Source: Candidatus Levybacteria bacterium RIFCSPHIGHO2_01_FULL_41_15
GTDB taxonomy: Bacteria > Patescibacteriota > Microgenomatia > Levybacterales > UBA12049
Direction: 5' to 3'
NCBI GenBank assembly: GCA_001782165.1
Contig: MFNV01000010.1
Location: forward strand, 1-51,532
DNA length: 51,532 nucleotides
Part shown: positions 9,032 to 16,712 of the stretch, piece by piece
How positions within the stretch are numbered: position 1 is the first letter of the stretch
Layout of the letters: every line of letters begins with the position of its first letter
Program-made: the position numbers and the translations under genes
The notes under the pieces: generated by a model
Told to the model about the DNA's origin: nothing
Databases searched by the model: none
The model's input: only the letters and a program-made list of their open reading frames with translations

Positions 9032-9052
9032 GGGGAAATTGAAAATTTCCCC
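9032..9052. other. Perfect hairpin abutting a -35 box
   Basis: GGGGAAATT-gaa-AATTTCCCC, a 9-bp perfect stem that ends directly at the TTGACA of the next promoter. A similar arrangement (GGGGTAAA...TTTACCCC then TTGACC) lies at 39692-39718. It could be a boundary terminator or a regulatory structure. Confidence 0.5.
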
Positions 9053-9081
9053 TTGACAAAACTGTTATACTTTGTTACTTT
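9053..9081 (+). promoter_or_regulatory. Promoter of the excisionase-like HTH gene
   Basis: TTGACA, 17-nt spacer, TACTTT. It implies a leader of about 65 nt before the ATG at 9151, unlike most promoters in this window. Confidence 0.5.
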
Positions 9082-9150
9082 ATAGATAATTAACAAATAT
9101 AAAGTCCCGATTAAATAGGGAAAGATTCTCAAAATAGTAGTTTCGAGACT

Positions 9151-9357
9151 ATGACTAATCAAACGCTATCAATCAATAATCTTCCAGATCTTCTTACAGT
9201 ACGGGAAGTTGCACAAATTCTTCGAGTTTCACCTCTTACTATAAAAAGATGGGGCAAGAGAGGAAAGCTCCCCGCAATAAGAATTAACTCCCGGGGTGAT
9301 CGGCGCTACAAAAAAGAAGCAGTCCTCTGGCTTTTGGGAATACAGCAAAGAGGCTAA
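9151..9357 (+). CDS. Excisionase/MerR-type helix-turn-helix protein
   Basis: A 68-residue single-domain DNA-binding protein. Residues 14-50 (LLTVREVAQILRVSPLTIKRWGKRGKLPAIRI) match the excisionase-family HTH (HTH_17/MerR-like), followed by a short wing (GDRRYKKEAVLWLL). Such proteins act as recombination directionality factors or small repressors. It is the first gene inside the island bounded by direct repeats; no integrase is visible within that island, so a role in excision is only a possibility. It diverges from hicBA. Confidence 0.8.
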   Translation: MTNQTLSINNLPDLLTVREVAQILRVSPLTIKRWGKRGKLPAIRINSRGDRRYKKEAVLWLLGIQQRG

Positions 9358-9359
9358 CC

Positions 9360-9386
9360 CGCATAAACTCCTTTCAGTCGTAATAA
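9360..9386 (-). other. Orphan copy of a ribosomal-gene start leader
   Basis: Read on the minus strand, ACTGAAAGGAGTTTATG closely matches the start region of rplA at 13601 (ACTAAAAGGAGTTTATG), but no convincing gene follows here. It may be a remnant of the original rplJ/rplA junction carried by the rearrangement. Confidence 0.4.
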
Positions 9387-9484
9387 ACCGATACTACAAA
9401 TACTGCCAATAAATACCAATTTCAAATAAATAAACATTGGTTGATTTAGAATTTGCTAATTTGTCGATTGGATTACTTGATAAT

Positions 9485-9715
9485 TTAAATTGTTTTCAGA
9501 AGTTTTAAATATTCTTTACGAGTTATGCCCGCAGTTTTGAGATTGCGAAGAATTATAAACTCTGGAGTTTCTCTATATATAGGAATTATAATTGGTCTAA
9601 TAATACCTTCTTTTTCATAAACCAAATGATCGCCTCGCGTCCGAACATATATAAATCCTTTTTTCTCAAACACCTTTGCTAGTTTTCTGTAGTGGACAGG
9701 CGTGATCCTGGGCAT
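9485..9715 (-). CDS. hicA: HicA-type mRNA interferase toxin
   Basis: A 76-residue protein of the HicA double-stranded-RNA-binding-like fold. The pattern is K-x-F-x-x-K-G-F (residues 14-21), then RTRGDHLVY with the conserved catalytic His at residue 30, and a C-terminal helix (GITRKEYLKLL). HicA cleaves mRNA ribosome-independently and is neutralised by HicB. The ATG shares one base with the hicB stop codon (TAATG), so the two are translationally coupled, with antitoxin first. Confidence 0.9.
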   Translation of the reverse strand: MPRITPVHYRKLAKVFEKKGFIYVRTRGDHLVYEKEGIIRPIIIPIYRETPEFIILRNLKTAGITRKEYLKLLKTI

Positions 9716-10005
9716 TATGTAAGTCTTATCTTGGGGAACAAAAAAGTCTCAAAAGTTACTCGGGGTGGAATTAGACGACCCTTTTTCTTTTGAAATCCTA
9801 GTTCCTCAAGAAGTTCTTTAAGTCTACCCTTTCTTTCAGCTTCCTCAAGAACTATTTCTATTGCTTCATGAAGATTTTGGCGAGCTTTATCTTCTGTGGG
9901 ACCGCAGGACGCAACATCAAGCTCCGGAGTATAAGCAACAAACGGTGCATCTTTAGATCTCTTGTCGATCATAATCTTTACTGTCATTGGAGCCGCTATT
10001 TTCAT
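9715..10005 (-). CDS. hicB: HicB-type antitoxin
   Basis: A 96-residue partner of the HicA toxin. The N-terminal partial RNase-H-like fold is recognisable (FVAYTPELDVASCGPTEDKARQNLHEAIEIVLEEAE), including the glycine/cysteine turn (CGPT) typical of HicB. The C-terminus (FETFLFPKIRLT) is not an obvious HTH or RHH DNA-binding domain, so this is a short HicB. It is transcribed from its own leaderless promoter and overlaps hicA by one base. Within the island it is probably a stabilising addiction module. Confidence 0.88.
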   Translation of the reverse strand: MKIAAPMTVKIMIDKRSKDAPFVAYTPELDVASCGPTEDKARQNLHEAIEIVLEEAERKGRLKELLEELGFQKKKGRLIPPRVTFETFLFPKIRLT

Positions 10006-10013
10006 ACAGACCC

Positions 10014-10041
10014 ATTGTAGCAGTTATAAATAAAAAATCAA
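10014..10041 (-). promoter_or_regulatory. Leaderless promoter of hicBA
   Basis: Minus strand TTGATT, 16-nt spacer, TACAAT, then 8 nt to the hicB ATG. Confidence 0.65.
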
Positions 10042-10094
10042 CCCAAGATTCGATCCAATATTATTGGTTGATTTGGAATTTGTTAATTGGTTTA

Positions 10095-10124
10095 TTGGAT
10101 TATTTACCTCTTTGTGCATATAAT
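10095..10124 (+). promoter_or_regulatory. Leaderless promoter of the cupin-like gene
   Basis: TTGGAT, 18-nt spacer, perfect TATAAT, then only 5 nt to the ATG at 10130. Confidence 0.65.
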
Positions 10125-10129
10125 TAAGT

Positions 10130-10642
10130 ATGTTTATACCTTTGGCTGAGACCCCGGTTGAACTGCGCCCGGGAGGGGAAGAGAGAAATTGTTTTTATTT
10201 TTATGAGAGAGACCCCAATCTTCCTCTTGAAGTTAAGATAACAAGACTCCCGCCCCATTTTGATATGGATTTAAATTGGCATAGACATAAGTTTGTCGAA
10301 GAATTTTCAGTACCTCTCATCGGTGAAGTTCTAATTAAAGAAAAGAAAGATGCAGATGTCCTTAGGAAAAGAATTTCAGAGGCAATTTTAAAAAAAGGTG
10401 AGTGGGTTGTCGGAATAGAGTGTAAGAGCACAAAAAGCGTTAAACTTCTAATAGAGAAAGCTAGCGGAGGAAGAAGAAAAGTTGAGGTGATATTCATTCC
10501 TGAATACACAGAGGGAAAAGATTGGCATACTGTCGGAAACCCTACGGATGATCTTGTAGTTATGCTGACTCTTAAGAGAGTGCCTAGAAAGATTTTTAGG
10601 AAGGACCCAATGGTTTTCCAGGTAGATAGAGAAAAGAAATAA
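10130..10642 (+). CDS. Cupin-fold protein, function unknown
   Basis: A 170-residue soluble protein. Residues 51-57 (HRHKFVE) fit cupin motif 1 (HxH then Glu), with a Gly eight residues on. HTVGN at 133-137 fits motif 2 (H-x3-N) exactly, so a single metal-binding cupin barrel is likely. The N-terminal ~45 residues add a strand-rich extension. Possible roles are small-molecule or sugar isomerase/dioxygenase or a binding protein; substrate cannot be read from the sequence. It lies alone under its own promoter in the island. Confidence 0.6.
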   Translation: MFIPLAETPVELRPGGEERNCFYFYERDPNLPLEVKITRLPPHFDMDLNWHRHKFVEEFSVPLIGEVLIKEKKDADVLRKRISEAILKKGEWVVGIECKSTKSVKLLIEKASGGRRKVEVIFIPEYTEGKDWHTVGNPTDDLVVMLTLKRVPRKIFRKDPMVFQVDREKK

Positions 10643-10704
10643 AAGACTATAAGTCTATAAACTTGATAATTTAACTTCACATCTCCCAATATATATCCTA
10701 TAGC

Positions 10705-10733
10705 TTGACAAAATCTTCAAAATTTAATATAAT
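10705..10733 (+). promoter_or_regulatory. Promoter of the Nudix-like gene
   Basis: TTGACA, 17-nt spacer, TATAAT: a near-consensus promoter. It predicts a ~165-nt leader that is GC-richer than the surroundings and ends in a good ribosome site (AAAGGAG, 7 nt before the ATG at 10905). This long leader contrasts with the leaderless genes nearby and may have travelled with the gene. Confidence 0.7.
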
Positions 10734-10904
10734 CCCTCATAGCTTTTACAGCAACCTTTCTGCAATTGCGCAGTCTGCTTTGTTTTAAAAGCGTACATTG
10801 ACAAAAACACACAGGAAAGGAGGAGCAACCGAATAAAAGGAAATTGGTCAGGAAAATGCACCAGTTTTCTTCTAAGCCGAATACCAGTTTGAAAGGAGCC
10901 AGAA

Positions 10905-11624
10905 ATGGCATCATGGATTACGGCTGCGGAGTGTGAAGAACGCTTCCCCGGCTGGCTTGCCGCACGTGGCGAGAATGGCTGGAGAGTGGATGTAGCAAAG
11001 CGCTGCATCAGCTCGCGTTTTGGATTCGCAGAAGTGCGGGTTCAGCTCAACCAGGACGGAACACCCGCTTTCGATCGAGTGGTCTGTGGAGAGGCACCGA
11101 ACATAAACGCGGTTGCGTACTACGTTAAGGACGGTGTCTGGTATATTGGTGTCACTTTTCAGGTGCGCCCGTTCGCAGACCTCGCCTATGGCGTACCCGC
11201 AGACCCGCCGATCAAATTCGCTCAGCCTGTGATGGGTTTTCGCGATAAGATCGTGGGTAAGGTTGCATCGGCAGTTTTCGAATCCGCCCCTGAGGGTGCG
11301 AAGAGAGAAGTGCTCGAAGAAGCCGGCGTCAACGATGTCATGTCAATCCAGAGCATGGGACAGCACTGGGGCAACCCGACTGGACCGCTCGTGACGCCAA
11401 CCGACCTTCTCGAGATCCAAGTCAATCCCGAGTCCATCGACACGAGCAAGCTGGATCGTGAAGAGCTCATCTACAAGTGTGAGTACCTTTCGACAAGCGA
11501 ACTCGTTTCGCGAATAGCTTCTGGTGAGCACGATGGCGTGAACTACCGTGCAAGCGTTGCGATGAACACGTTCTTCGTGTTTTTCGCTCGCCACCCTGAG
11601 GCGCTCGCGCAGGCGACTTCATAG
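10905..11624 (+). CDS. GC-rich Nudix-like hydrolase, probably acquired
   Basis: 239 residues. The segment from residue 125 to 142 reads E-x7-REVLEEAGV, matching the second part of the Nudix box (GX5EX7REUXEEXGU). The box's first Gly is replaced by Val at the expected position, so activity is plausible but not certain. Nudix enzymes hydrolyse nucleoside diphosphates linked to other groups. Base composition and codon use (mostly G/C third positions) differ sharply from every neighbour, a strong sign of recent transfer. Strong hairpins and a terminator follow, so the gene looks like a self-contained cassette with promoter, leader, gene and terminator. Confidence 0.65.
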   Translation: MASWITAAECEERFPGWLAARGENGWRVDVAKRCISSRFGFAEVRVQLNQDGTPAFDRVVCGEAPNINAVAYYVKDGVWYIGVTFQVRPFADLAYGVPADPPIKFAQPVMGFRDKIVGKVASAVFESAPEGAKREVLEEAGVNDVMSIQSMGQHWGNPTGPLVTPTDLLEIQVNPESIDTSKLDREELIYKCEYLSTSELVSRIASGEHDGVNYRASVAMNTFFVFFARHPEALAQATS

Positions 11625-11678
11625 ATCAATCTTCTCGGGGGGAATGTTGACGGAATTGGGCATAAGGCTTGATTTCAG

Positions 11679-11735
11679 GTCGGTTGAGCCGACTCTTTCC
11701 CTCTGCCCTTCGGGGTTTTCTTTTGCCCTTTGGGC
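11679..11735 (+). terminator. Hairpin cluster and terminator after the Nudix gene
   Basis: Three hairpins in a row: GTCGG-ttgag-CCGAC, CCC-ttc-GGG followed by gttttctttt (the best intrinsic terminator), and GCCC-ttt-GGGC. Confidence 0.7.
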
Positions 11736-11858
11736 GTACTAAGTATGAATTAAGCTTTGAATCTTAAGGCAAATTGCGCCTTAATTTTAAATTTTAAATT
11801 TTTAATTTTTAATTTTTCTTGGTATACCTGTGTGTTTTTTGTTTCAAAAATATATACT

Positions 11859-12620
11859 ATGAATACTGTGTTAGTTTCACCACTATACGATCCGGATGCC
11901 AGACTTGCGAAGCAAGTCTTAAATGTTGGCAAAAAGCTTTTTTCTATCTACTCTGGAAAAATTTTCGTTTCCATTTCTCACAATACATCAGAAGATACAG
12001 AAGGAGCCTTAAGAGAAGCGGGTATTCCATTTTCTGTAACAGCCGAGTCGATATCTTTGGGACAAAACTACAGAAGGGCGATAAAAGGAGGATTAAGACT
12101 TAATCCCACCCATATACATTTTGTTGATTTCGATAGGGCACTCCATTGGGTAGAAAGATTTTCCGAGGAGCTTTTGAAAGTAGATAAAGAAATAGAAAAG
12201 AGAAGAGGACTAGTATCTTTTGTGCGAACTAGAAGAGCATTTGAGTCACATCCTCTTATTCAAAGAACGACGGAAACCGCTGTCAACGCTATTGCGACTG
12301 AAATTGCAGGCATAGATGTAGATATTATGTCGGGGTCTTTTGGGTTTGATAAAAAAACGGCAGAGACTATCATAGGAAAATCTAAGAGAGATGATTTCGG
12401 CATTTATGCTGAATTTTTGCAAATTGCATTAAAGCACAAAATTAAAATAACCACGATTGAGGTAGAAGGTCTTGAATGGGAAACACCCGATCAGTTCCGG
12501 GAAAAGATAGAGAAGGAAGGATATCTAGCATGGCTCAATGAATTTGAGTCTTTGCCCGAGTGGAAAAAAAGAGTGAAATTAATAGAAGAATCTGCAGCAG
12601 TTCTTACTAAAAATAAGTAA
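11859..12620 (+). CDS. Glycosyltransferase-like (GT-A fold?) protein
   Basis: 253 residues from the ATG at 11859 (MNTVLVSPLYDPDARL). Upstream codons back to 11757 are low-complexity AT and poor protein, so I reject the longer start. The layout suggests a nucleotide-diphospho-sugar transferase fold: an N-terminal strand with an early P-D turn, and THIHFVDFDRALHW near residue 87, where the acidic D-F-D stands where the metal-binding DxD would be. DIMSGSFGF and the DDFGIYAEF segment further resemble acceptor-site loops. This is fold-level inference; the donor and acceptor are unknown. It is the last gene before the right direct repeat. Confidence 0.45.
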   Translation: MNTVLVSPLYDPDARLAKQVLNVGKKLFSIYSGKIFVSISHNTSEDTEGALREAGIPFSVTAESISLGQNYRRAIKGGLRLNPTHIHFVDFDRALHWVERFSEELLKVDKEIEKRRGLVSFVRTRRAFESHPLIQRTTETAVNAIATEIAGIDVDIMSGSFGFDKKTAETIIGKSKRDDFGIYAEFLQIALKHKIKITTIEVEGLEWETPDQFREKIEKEGYLAWLNEFESLPEWKKRVKLIEESAAVLTKNK

Positions 12621-12659
12621 GTTAGATTTGGATTTTTATCCCCGGGGACCCCACAGAAG

Positions 12660-12702
12660 CTTACTTTTCACCTTTTCATCCGCCAGCTGGCGGAACGGCT
12701 CA
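12660..12702. repeat. 43-bp island-flanking direct repeat, right copy
   Basis: Identical to 8965-9007 in sequence and orientation. It lies 33 nt beyond the rplA stop codon. Together they bracket about 3.65 kb of accessory genes. Confidence 0.95.
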
Positions 12703-12734
12703 CGGAGCGCTTCGGCGGGGCAGGCATTGTAGAT

Positions 12735-13601
12735 TTATATATTAATTTTAATTGCCGGTGACATTGTACTTTTCAAGACTGCCTTCTGGATGTTTTCGGG
12801 TTTTATGGCCTCAATTATTGTATCTATATTTTCTTTGAGTTTTTTATCTCCAAAGGAAAACTTGCCTACAGTTAAATGAATAATGGGAGTTTTTGCCTCG
12901 TTTTTAAATGAAATTTGCCCTGCCTCAAATTTTTTGATCAGACTTTCTGGGTTAAGGGTAATAGTTCCATTCTTTGGATTTGGCATAAGGCCGCGAGGGC
13001 CCAGGATTTTCGCAACTTTTGCAAGTTTGGGCATCATGTCGGGAGTTGCAACAAGAATATCAAAATTTATTTTTCCTCCTTCAATTTCTTCAATTAATTC
13101 ATCGCTTGCTATGGCGATTTTTGTAGTTTTCCCTGTTCCGTGAGGGAGAGTAACGGTTCCCGAAACTCCTGTCCCGACAGTATTTAAATGAAGCTCAACA
13201 GTTTCATCAAACTTGGCTTTTTGAAATTTGGAAAGAAGCTCTAGAGCTTCAGAAAGCGGATAGATTTTTGACTTGTCTAAAACCTGAACTGAAGTCTGGT
13301 ATCGTTTGGAACGAACCCTTTTCTTTATGAATTTTTCTTTCTTGCCCTTCGACTCGGCCTTCGTAGCCATCGCGGTGGAGGAGGCAGTCTTGGCGAAGGA
13401 GGGTTCTTCCTTCCCCTCTTCAGTGGGTTTTGTTTCTAAAACTTTCTCAATTTCTTCCTCATTAGGCCCTACAGCAACTACCCGCTCTCCTCCATGAGCT
13501 CCTTTTGCCATCTTTTTGGCTTCTTTTTTTTCTTTTGTTTTTTTCTTTTCTTTTTCTTCTTCCTCCGGTAACCCGAAGGTTTTAACTCTTACTTTACCCA
13601 T
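12735..13601 (-). CDS. rplA: 50S ribosomal protein uL1 with long N-terminal extension
   Basis: L1 binds the mobile L1 stalk of 23S rRNA and usually autoregulates the rplKA message. The core (from ~residue 96) is clear: YPLSEALELLSK, FDETVELHLNTV, GTGKTTKIAI, ILGPRGLMPNPKNGTI. The protein is 288 residues, about 55 longer than usual. The first ~95 residues are a charged, low-complexity extension (EEEEKEKKKTKEKKEAKK) that includes a GC-rich palindrome-like insertion translated as PSFAKTASSTAMATKAESKG. An AAAGGAG site 5 nt before the ATG at 13601 fixes the start. It is followed by the accessory island rather than by rplJ. Confidence 0.95.
   Translation of the reverse strand: MGKVRVKTFGLPEEEEKEKKKTKEKKEAKKMAKGAHGGERVVAVGPNEEEIEKVLETKPTEEGKEEPSFAKTASSTAMATKAESKGKKEKFIKKRVRSKRYQTSVQVLDKSKIYPLSEALELLSKFQKAKFDETVELHLNTVGTGVSGTVTLPHGTGKTTKIAIASDELIEEIEGGKINFDILVATPDMMPKLAKVAKILGPRGLMPNPKNGTITLNPESLIKKFEAGQISFKNEAKTPIIHLTVGKFSFGDKKLKENIDTIIEAIKPENIQKAVLKSTMSPAIKINI
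13345..13412. repeat. GC-rich insertion in the rplA extension
   Basis: A short GC-rich block with the inverted motifs ccttcg and cgaagg inside an otherwise AT-rich gene. It is translated in frame and looks like a dispersed palindromic element absorbed by the ORF. Confidence 0.5.
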
Positions 13602-13618
13602 AAACTCCTTTTAGTCGT

Positions 13619-13735
13619 AAATCTCAAATCCAAAATTCAAAAATCTAAATAATTTCAAAATTCTAATTTTCTAAATCCAAAACTTTTTGTATTTTGATAT
13701 TAAGTTTTATTTGTGATTTGTGATTTTAAATTTTC
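13619..13735. repeat. Dispersed AT-rich element (rplK-rplA gap)
   Basis: Contains aaattcaaaaatctaaataa on the left and ttatttgtgatttgtgattt on the right, an inverted arrangement. It is the same family as the elements near 15190, 15540, 22830, 30005, 32520 and 51457. Confidence 0.65.
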
Positions 13736-13739
13736 AATT

Positions 13740-14162
13740 TTATTCTATTTGTACTCCCATTGATCTTGCTGTTCCCTCAACCACTTTCATTGCTTGCCCG
13801 ACGTCACCGGTATTTAAATCATCCATCTTAGCCTTGGCAATTTCTTCGACCTGCGTTTTTGTCAGAGTTCCTGCTGTTTCTCTTCCCGGCTTACCCGAAC
13901 CTTTTTCTTTTGCAAGAGCCTTTTTGATCATCTCTGCAACCGGAGGCTTTTTTGTTATAAAGGAAAAAGTGCGGTCCTCATAGACAGTAATGACAGCAGG
14001 GATAATTGTTCCTTTTTGATCTTCGGTCTTTTCATTAAACGCCCTTACAAACTCCATGATGGGAAGTCCATGCTGCCCCAGGGCAGGTCCCACAGGCGGA
14101 GCAGGAGTAGCTTCTCCTCCCGGAATATTTAGTTTTATAATTGTTTTAATTTTCTTTGCCAT
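13740..14162 (-). CDS. rplK: 50S ribosomal protein uL11
   Basis: 140 residues, normal length. It binds the GTPase-associated region of 23S rRNA. The N-terminal domain is typical ([20 protein letters not shown], then [15 protein letters not shown]), and the C-terminal RNA-binding domain includes [12 protein letters not shown] and [19 protein letters not shown]. It precedes rplA in the conserved order; an AT-rich dispersed element separates the two. Confidence 0.97.
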   Translation of the reverse strand: MAKKIKTIIKLNIPGGEATPAPPVGPALGQHGLPIMEFVRAFNEKTEDQKGTIIPAVITVYEDRTFSFITKKPPVAEMIKKALAKEKGSGKPGRETAGTLTKTQVEEIAKAKMDDLNTGDVGQAMKVVEGTARSMGVQIE

Positions 14163-14221
14163 AATTCAGTTATGAGTTCAGGGTTCTTAGTTATGAGCAC
14201 CTTTTAGCGTATAAGTGTATA

Positions 14222-14574
14222 TTATATAGATTTTTTTAATTTACTCAACATCTTTGAAATAGTTATAATTTTTTCTAGCAAAGCATCCTTTTCGCTTTAA
14301 CTTATTAATTTTTGTTTAAATGACGTTTCTATTAAGGGTACACATTCGTGAGCAGATCCGCGGCTAATTGTTATAAAACGTTTAAACTCCAACCTTGTTC
14401 TACTAGCGCCTTCTGCTATGTTTAAGACAATCGACAAAAATGCTCTTCTTATTTGATCAGTGAGAGAAAAAGAATGTTCTCTTGGCCACTTTTTAGTTAT
14501 CTCATAAACTTCGTTACAGAAATCAAAGCTATTTGATAAACTTTAAGTTTTTCAAAATTAAACTCATAACCCAT
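14222..14574 (-). pseudogene. Decayed four-helix-bundle (S23-like) gene
   Basis: Between nusG and rplK the minus strand encodes a clear family member: MGYEFNFEKLKVYQ from an ATG at 14574, then in another frame NEVYEITKKWPREHSFSLTD and LNIAEGASRTRLEFKRF, ending SKMLSKLKKSI. It carries two lesions: a frameshift just after KVYQIA (about 14535) and an in-frame TAA at 14297-14299 within the last third, after which the same frame continues as a family-like C-terminus to a TAA at 14222. It is unlikely to make a full protein. It is the fourth copy of this family in the window. Confidence 0.8.
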
Positions 14575-14591
14575 AACTCATCACTCATCAC

Positions 14592-15176
14592 TCATAACTT
14601 AGCTACCTGTAGAAAATCTAACTCAACGGGTGTTTCGCGGCCAAAGATTGAAACTAAGACTTTAAGTCTTCCCTTGGTTTCATCAATCTCATCAATCGTT
14701 CCTAAGAAGTCTGCAAAAGGGCCATCGATTATTTTTACCGCTTCTCCTTTAACAAAAGCAGCCTTATAAAGAGGTTCCTCCATTACCATAAACTTCTGAA
14801 TTGCTTCAACTTCTTTCTCGGAAATCGGCGTTGGCTTGTTTCCCGTACCGATGAAGGAAGTTACCCCCTGTGTGGTTCTGACCAAGAGCCAGCTTTCATT
14901 ATCAAGAATCATCTTGACAAGTATGTATCCGGGAAAAATCTTTTCTTTTACAGATTCTTTTTTGCCTCCCGAGACTTTTATAGTGTTTCTCTTGGGGACT
15001 ATAATGTCAAAAATTCTGTCCTCAAATCCGAGACTCTGAAGCCTTTGTTTTAAGGTTTTGACCACGCGATCTTCATGCCCGGAGTAGGTATGGACGATGT
15101 ACCACTTGGCGCTTGAAGAGACATCAACCCGACCTTTCTCTTTTTTTGTTTCCGACTCTTTTATTTGAGTATCCAT
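14592..15176 (-). CDS. nusG: Transcription termination/antitermination factor NusG
   Basis: 194 residues. The NGN domain starts [19 protein letters not shown] and the C-terminal KOW motif is [21 protein letters not shown] (residues ~138-158). NusG binds RNA polymerase and couples it to ribosomes, Rho or antitermination complexes. The residues before ~27 are a charged extension ([14 protein letters not shown]). It follows secE in the universal secE-nusG-rplK-rplA order. Confidence 0.96.
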   Translation of the reverse strand: MDTQIKESETKKEKGRVDVSSSAKWYIVHTYSGHEDRVVKTLKQRLQSLGFEDRIFDIIVPKRNTIKVSGGKKESVKEKIFPGYILVKMILDNESWLLVRTTQGVTSFIGTGNKPTPISEKEVEAIQKFMVMEEPLYKAAFVKGEAVKIIDGPFADFLGTIDEIDETKGRLKVLVSIFGRETPVELDFLQVAKL

Positions 15177-15184
15177 ATCATCAA

Positions 15185-15335
15185 AATTTCTAATTTCTAA
15201 TTCCTAATTATCTAAATAAATCCCCCCGCAAAGCGGGATCCCGCATTTGCGGTGACTAAATCCTAAATAAATCCCAAATTCAAAAAATTTCAAATATCAA
15301 GCTTAGGTTAATTAGATCAATTAGAGCAATTAGGT
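15185..15335. repeat. AT-rich element with GC double hairpin (secE-nusG gap)
   Basis: The gap holds AT-rich dispersed-element sequence and, at 15222-15256, a double hairpin CCCGC-aaa-GCGGG then atCCCGC-attt-GCGG. A close relative of that double hairpin lies at 16675-16703 after galU. Confidence 0.6.
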
Positions 15336-15340
15336 TAATT

Positions 15341-15523
15341 TTACTTTAATATTATTTCTGTTAACTTTGTCAGTATGAAATCTAGTCCTCCCAAGAAAAT
15401 TCCGACCACAACACTTACGAAAATAACCACAAAAGTGAGTCTTATGATCTCATCTCTAGTAGGCCAAACAACTTTTTTAAGTTCATCCTGAACCTCTTTT
15501 AAAAAAGAAACCGGTGTTGCCAT
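15341..15523 (-). CDS. secE: Preprotein translocase subunit SecE
   Basis: 60 residues with the minimal SecE form: an amphipathic N-terminal helix with the signature FLKEVQDELKKVVWPTRDEI, followed by a single transmembrane helix (LTFVVIFVSVVVGIFLGGLD). It stabilises SecY in the protein-conducting channel. First gene of the secE-nusG-rplKA run. Confidence 0.95.
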   Translation of the reverse strand: MATPVSFLKEVQDELKKVVWPTRDEIIRLTFVVIFVSVVVGIFLGGLDFILTKLTEIILK

Positions 15524-15534
15524 ACATTGGAAAA

Positions 15535-15660
15535 TCCTAAATTCGAAATCATAAATCCTAAATAAATCTTAATTTTCAAATATCAAATTTCCAAAAGGTT
15601 TTGGATTTTGATTATTATGATTTTGATATTATTTAGGATTTAGATATTAGTGCTTAGAAT
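15535..15660. repeat. Dispersed AT-rich element (secE-galU gap)
   Basis: It begins aatcctaaattcgaaatcat and ends atatta-GTGCTTAGAATTT. The right end is the inverted counterpart of AAATCCTAAGCAC, the left end of the copy interrupting the 16S gene. Confidence 0.7.
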
Positions 15661-15739
15661 TTACTTTTGTTATTCTAACAAAAGTTGGTTGACATGTAAA
15701 GATAGGGAAGGGTAAAATAGAGTTTATCACAGAATAATT

Positions 15740-16636
15740 ATGAGTAAGAAAATAAGGAAAGCGGTAATTCCGGCCGCAGGTTTTGGGACAAGATTTTTGC
15801 CTCAGACTAAAGCCATGCCTAAGGAAATGCTTCCGATTGTGGACAAACCTATTATCCAATATATAGTTGAAGAACTGGTAGGAGTCGGAATTGAGGACAT
15901 AATTATAGTAACAGGATATCACAAGAGGACAATTGAGGATCACTTCGATAGGCCAAGTCTTGAGCTTATTGAGAACTTAAGGAACGGAGGAGAAAATAAG
16001 CTGCCTTTGATTGAGCAGATCGAAAACATAGCCAATCTTGCCAACTTCATTTATGTCCGCCAAAAAGGCCCTTACGGCAATGGCACGCCTCTTCTTAATG
16101 TCCTGTCAATAATTGGAGATGAGCCTTTCATTTATACTTGGAGCGATGATTTTATAAAATCCGAACCTTCAAGGTTTAGGCAGCTTATAGATATCTATAA
16201 AGAATATCAGTGTACTGTGCTTGGGGGCATAAGAGTAAGACAAGAGGAAGATTTTGAGAAGTACGGATTTGCAGGAGGAAAAAAGATTAAAGACGGCCTT
16301 ATTGATGTTAGGACTTTAATCGAAAAGCCTGGCAAGAAAAATGCGCCTTCAGATCTTGCCACAGTCTCAGGATTTGTATTCACTCCTGACATTTTTGAAT
16401 ACATACAAAGAGCAAGAGAAAATCTGGGAGAAGGCGATGAACTTTACTACAACGATGCCTTAAAACTTATGCTGTCAGACGGAAGAAGGGTGGTTGCTAA
16501 AGAGATAAAGGGAGGAAAGTATTTCGACACAGGGAATAAACTTGAATACATGAAGACAATTGTTGAATTTGGTTTGGAACACGAAGATATAAAGGGAGAA
16601 TTCCGCGCTTTCCTCAAAGGTTTTAAGTTGGACTAA
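15740..16636 (+). CDS. galU: UTP-glucose-1-phosphate uridylyltransferase
   Basis: 298 residues, family-typical length. The nucleotide-binding signature is intact: AVIPAAGFGTRFLPQTKAMP (residues ~8-27), then KEMLPIVDKPIIQYIVEE. Later motifs include QKGPYGNGTPLLNV, TLIEKPGKKNAPSDLA and GKYFDTGNKLEYM. It makes UDP-glucose for envelope glycans. It diverges from secE and is followed by a PAP2 phosphatase, with a GC-rich double hairpin in between. Confidence 0.94.
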   Translation: MSKKIRKAVIPAAGFGTRFLPQTKAMPKEMLPIVDKPIIQYIVEELVGVGIEDIIIVTGYHKRTIEDHFDRPSLELIENLRNGGENKLPLIEQIENIANLANFIYVRQKGPYGNGTPLLNVLSIIGDEPFIYTWSDDFIKSEPSRFRQLIDIYKEYQCTVLGGIRVRQEEDFEKYGFAGGKKIKDGLIDVRTLIEKPGKKNAPSDLATVSGFVFTPDIFEYIQRARENLGEGDELYYNDALKLMLSDGRRVVAKEIKGGKYFDTGNKLEYMKTIVEFGLEHEDIKGEFRAFLKGFKLD

Positions 16637-16674
16637 AATGGCAAAAACCATTTATTTCAGAGCAGGGATTTTTC

Positions 16675-16703
16675 CTGCAAAGCAGGATCCCGCTTTGCGG
16701 TGA
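16675..16703. repeat. Double-hairpin repeat
   Basis: CCTGC-aaa-GCAGG then atCCCGC-ttt-GCGG, paralogous to 15222-15256 in the secE-nusG gap. It could terminate galU or be a dispersed palindrome. Confidence 0.6.
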
Positions 16704-16712
16704 TAATTTTAA

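Noticed and set aside
11757-11858. Longer start for the glycosyltransferase-like protein
   Set aside because: The added residues are low-complexity translation of AT-rich DNA with no homology-like pattern.
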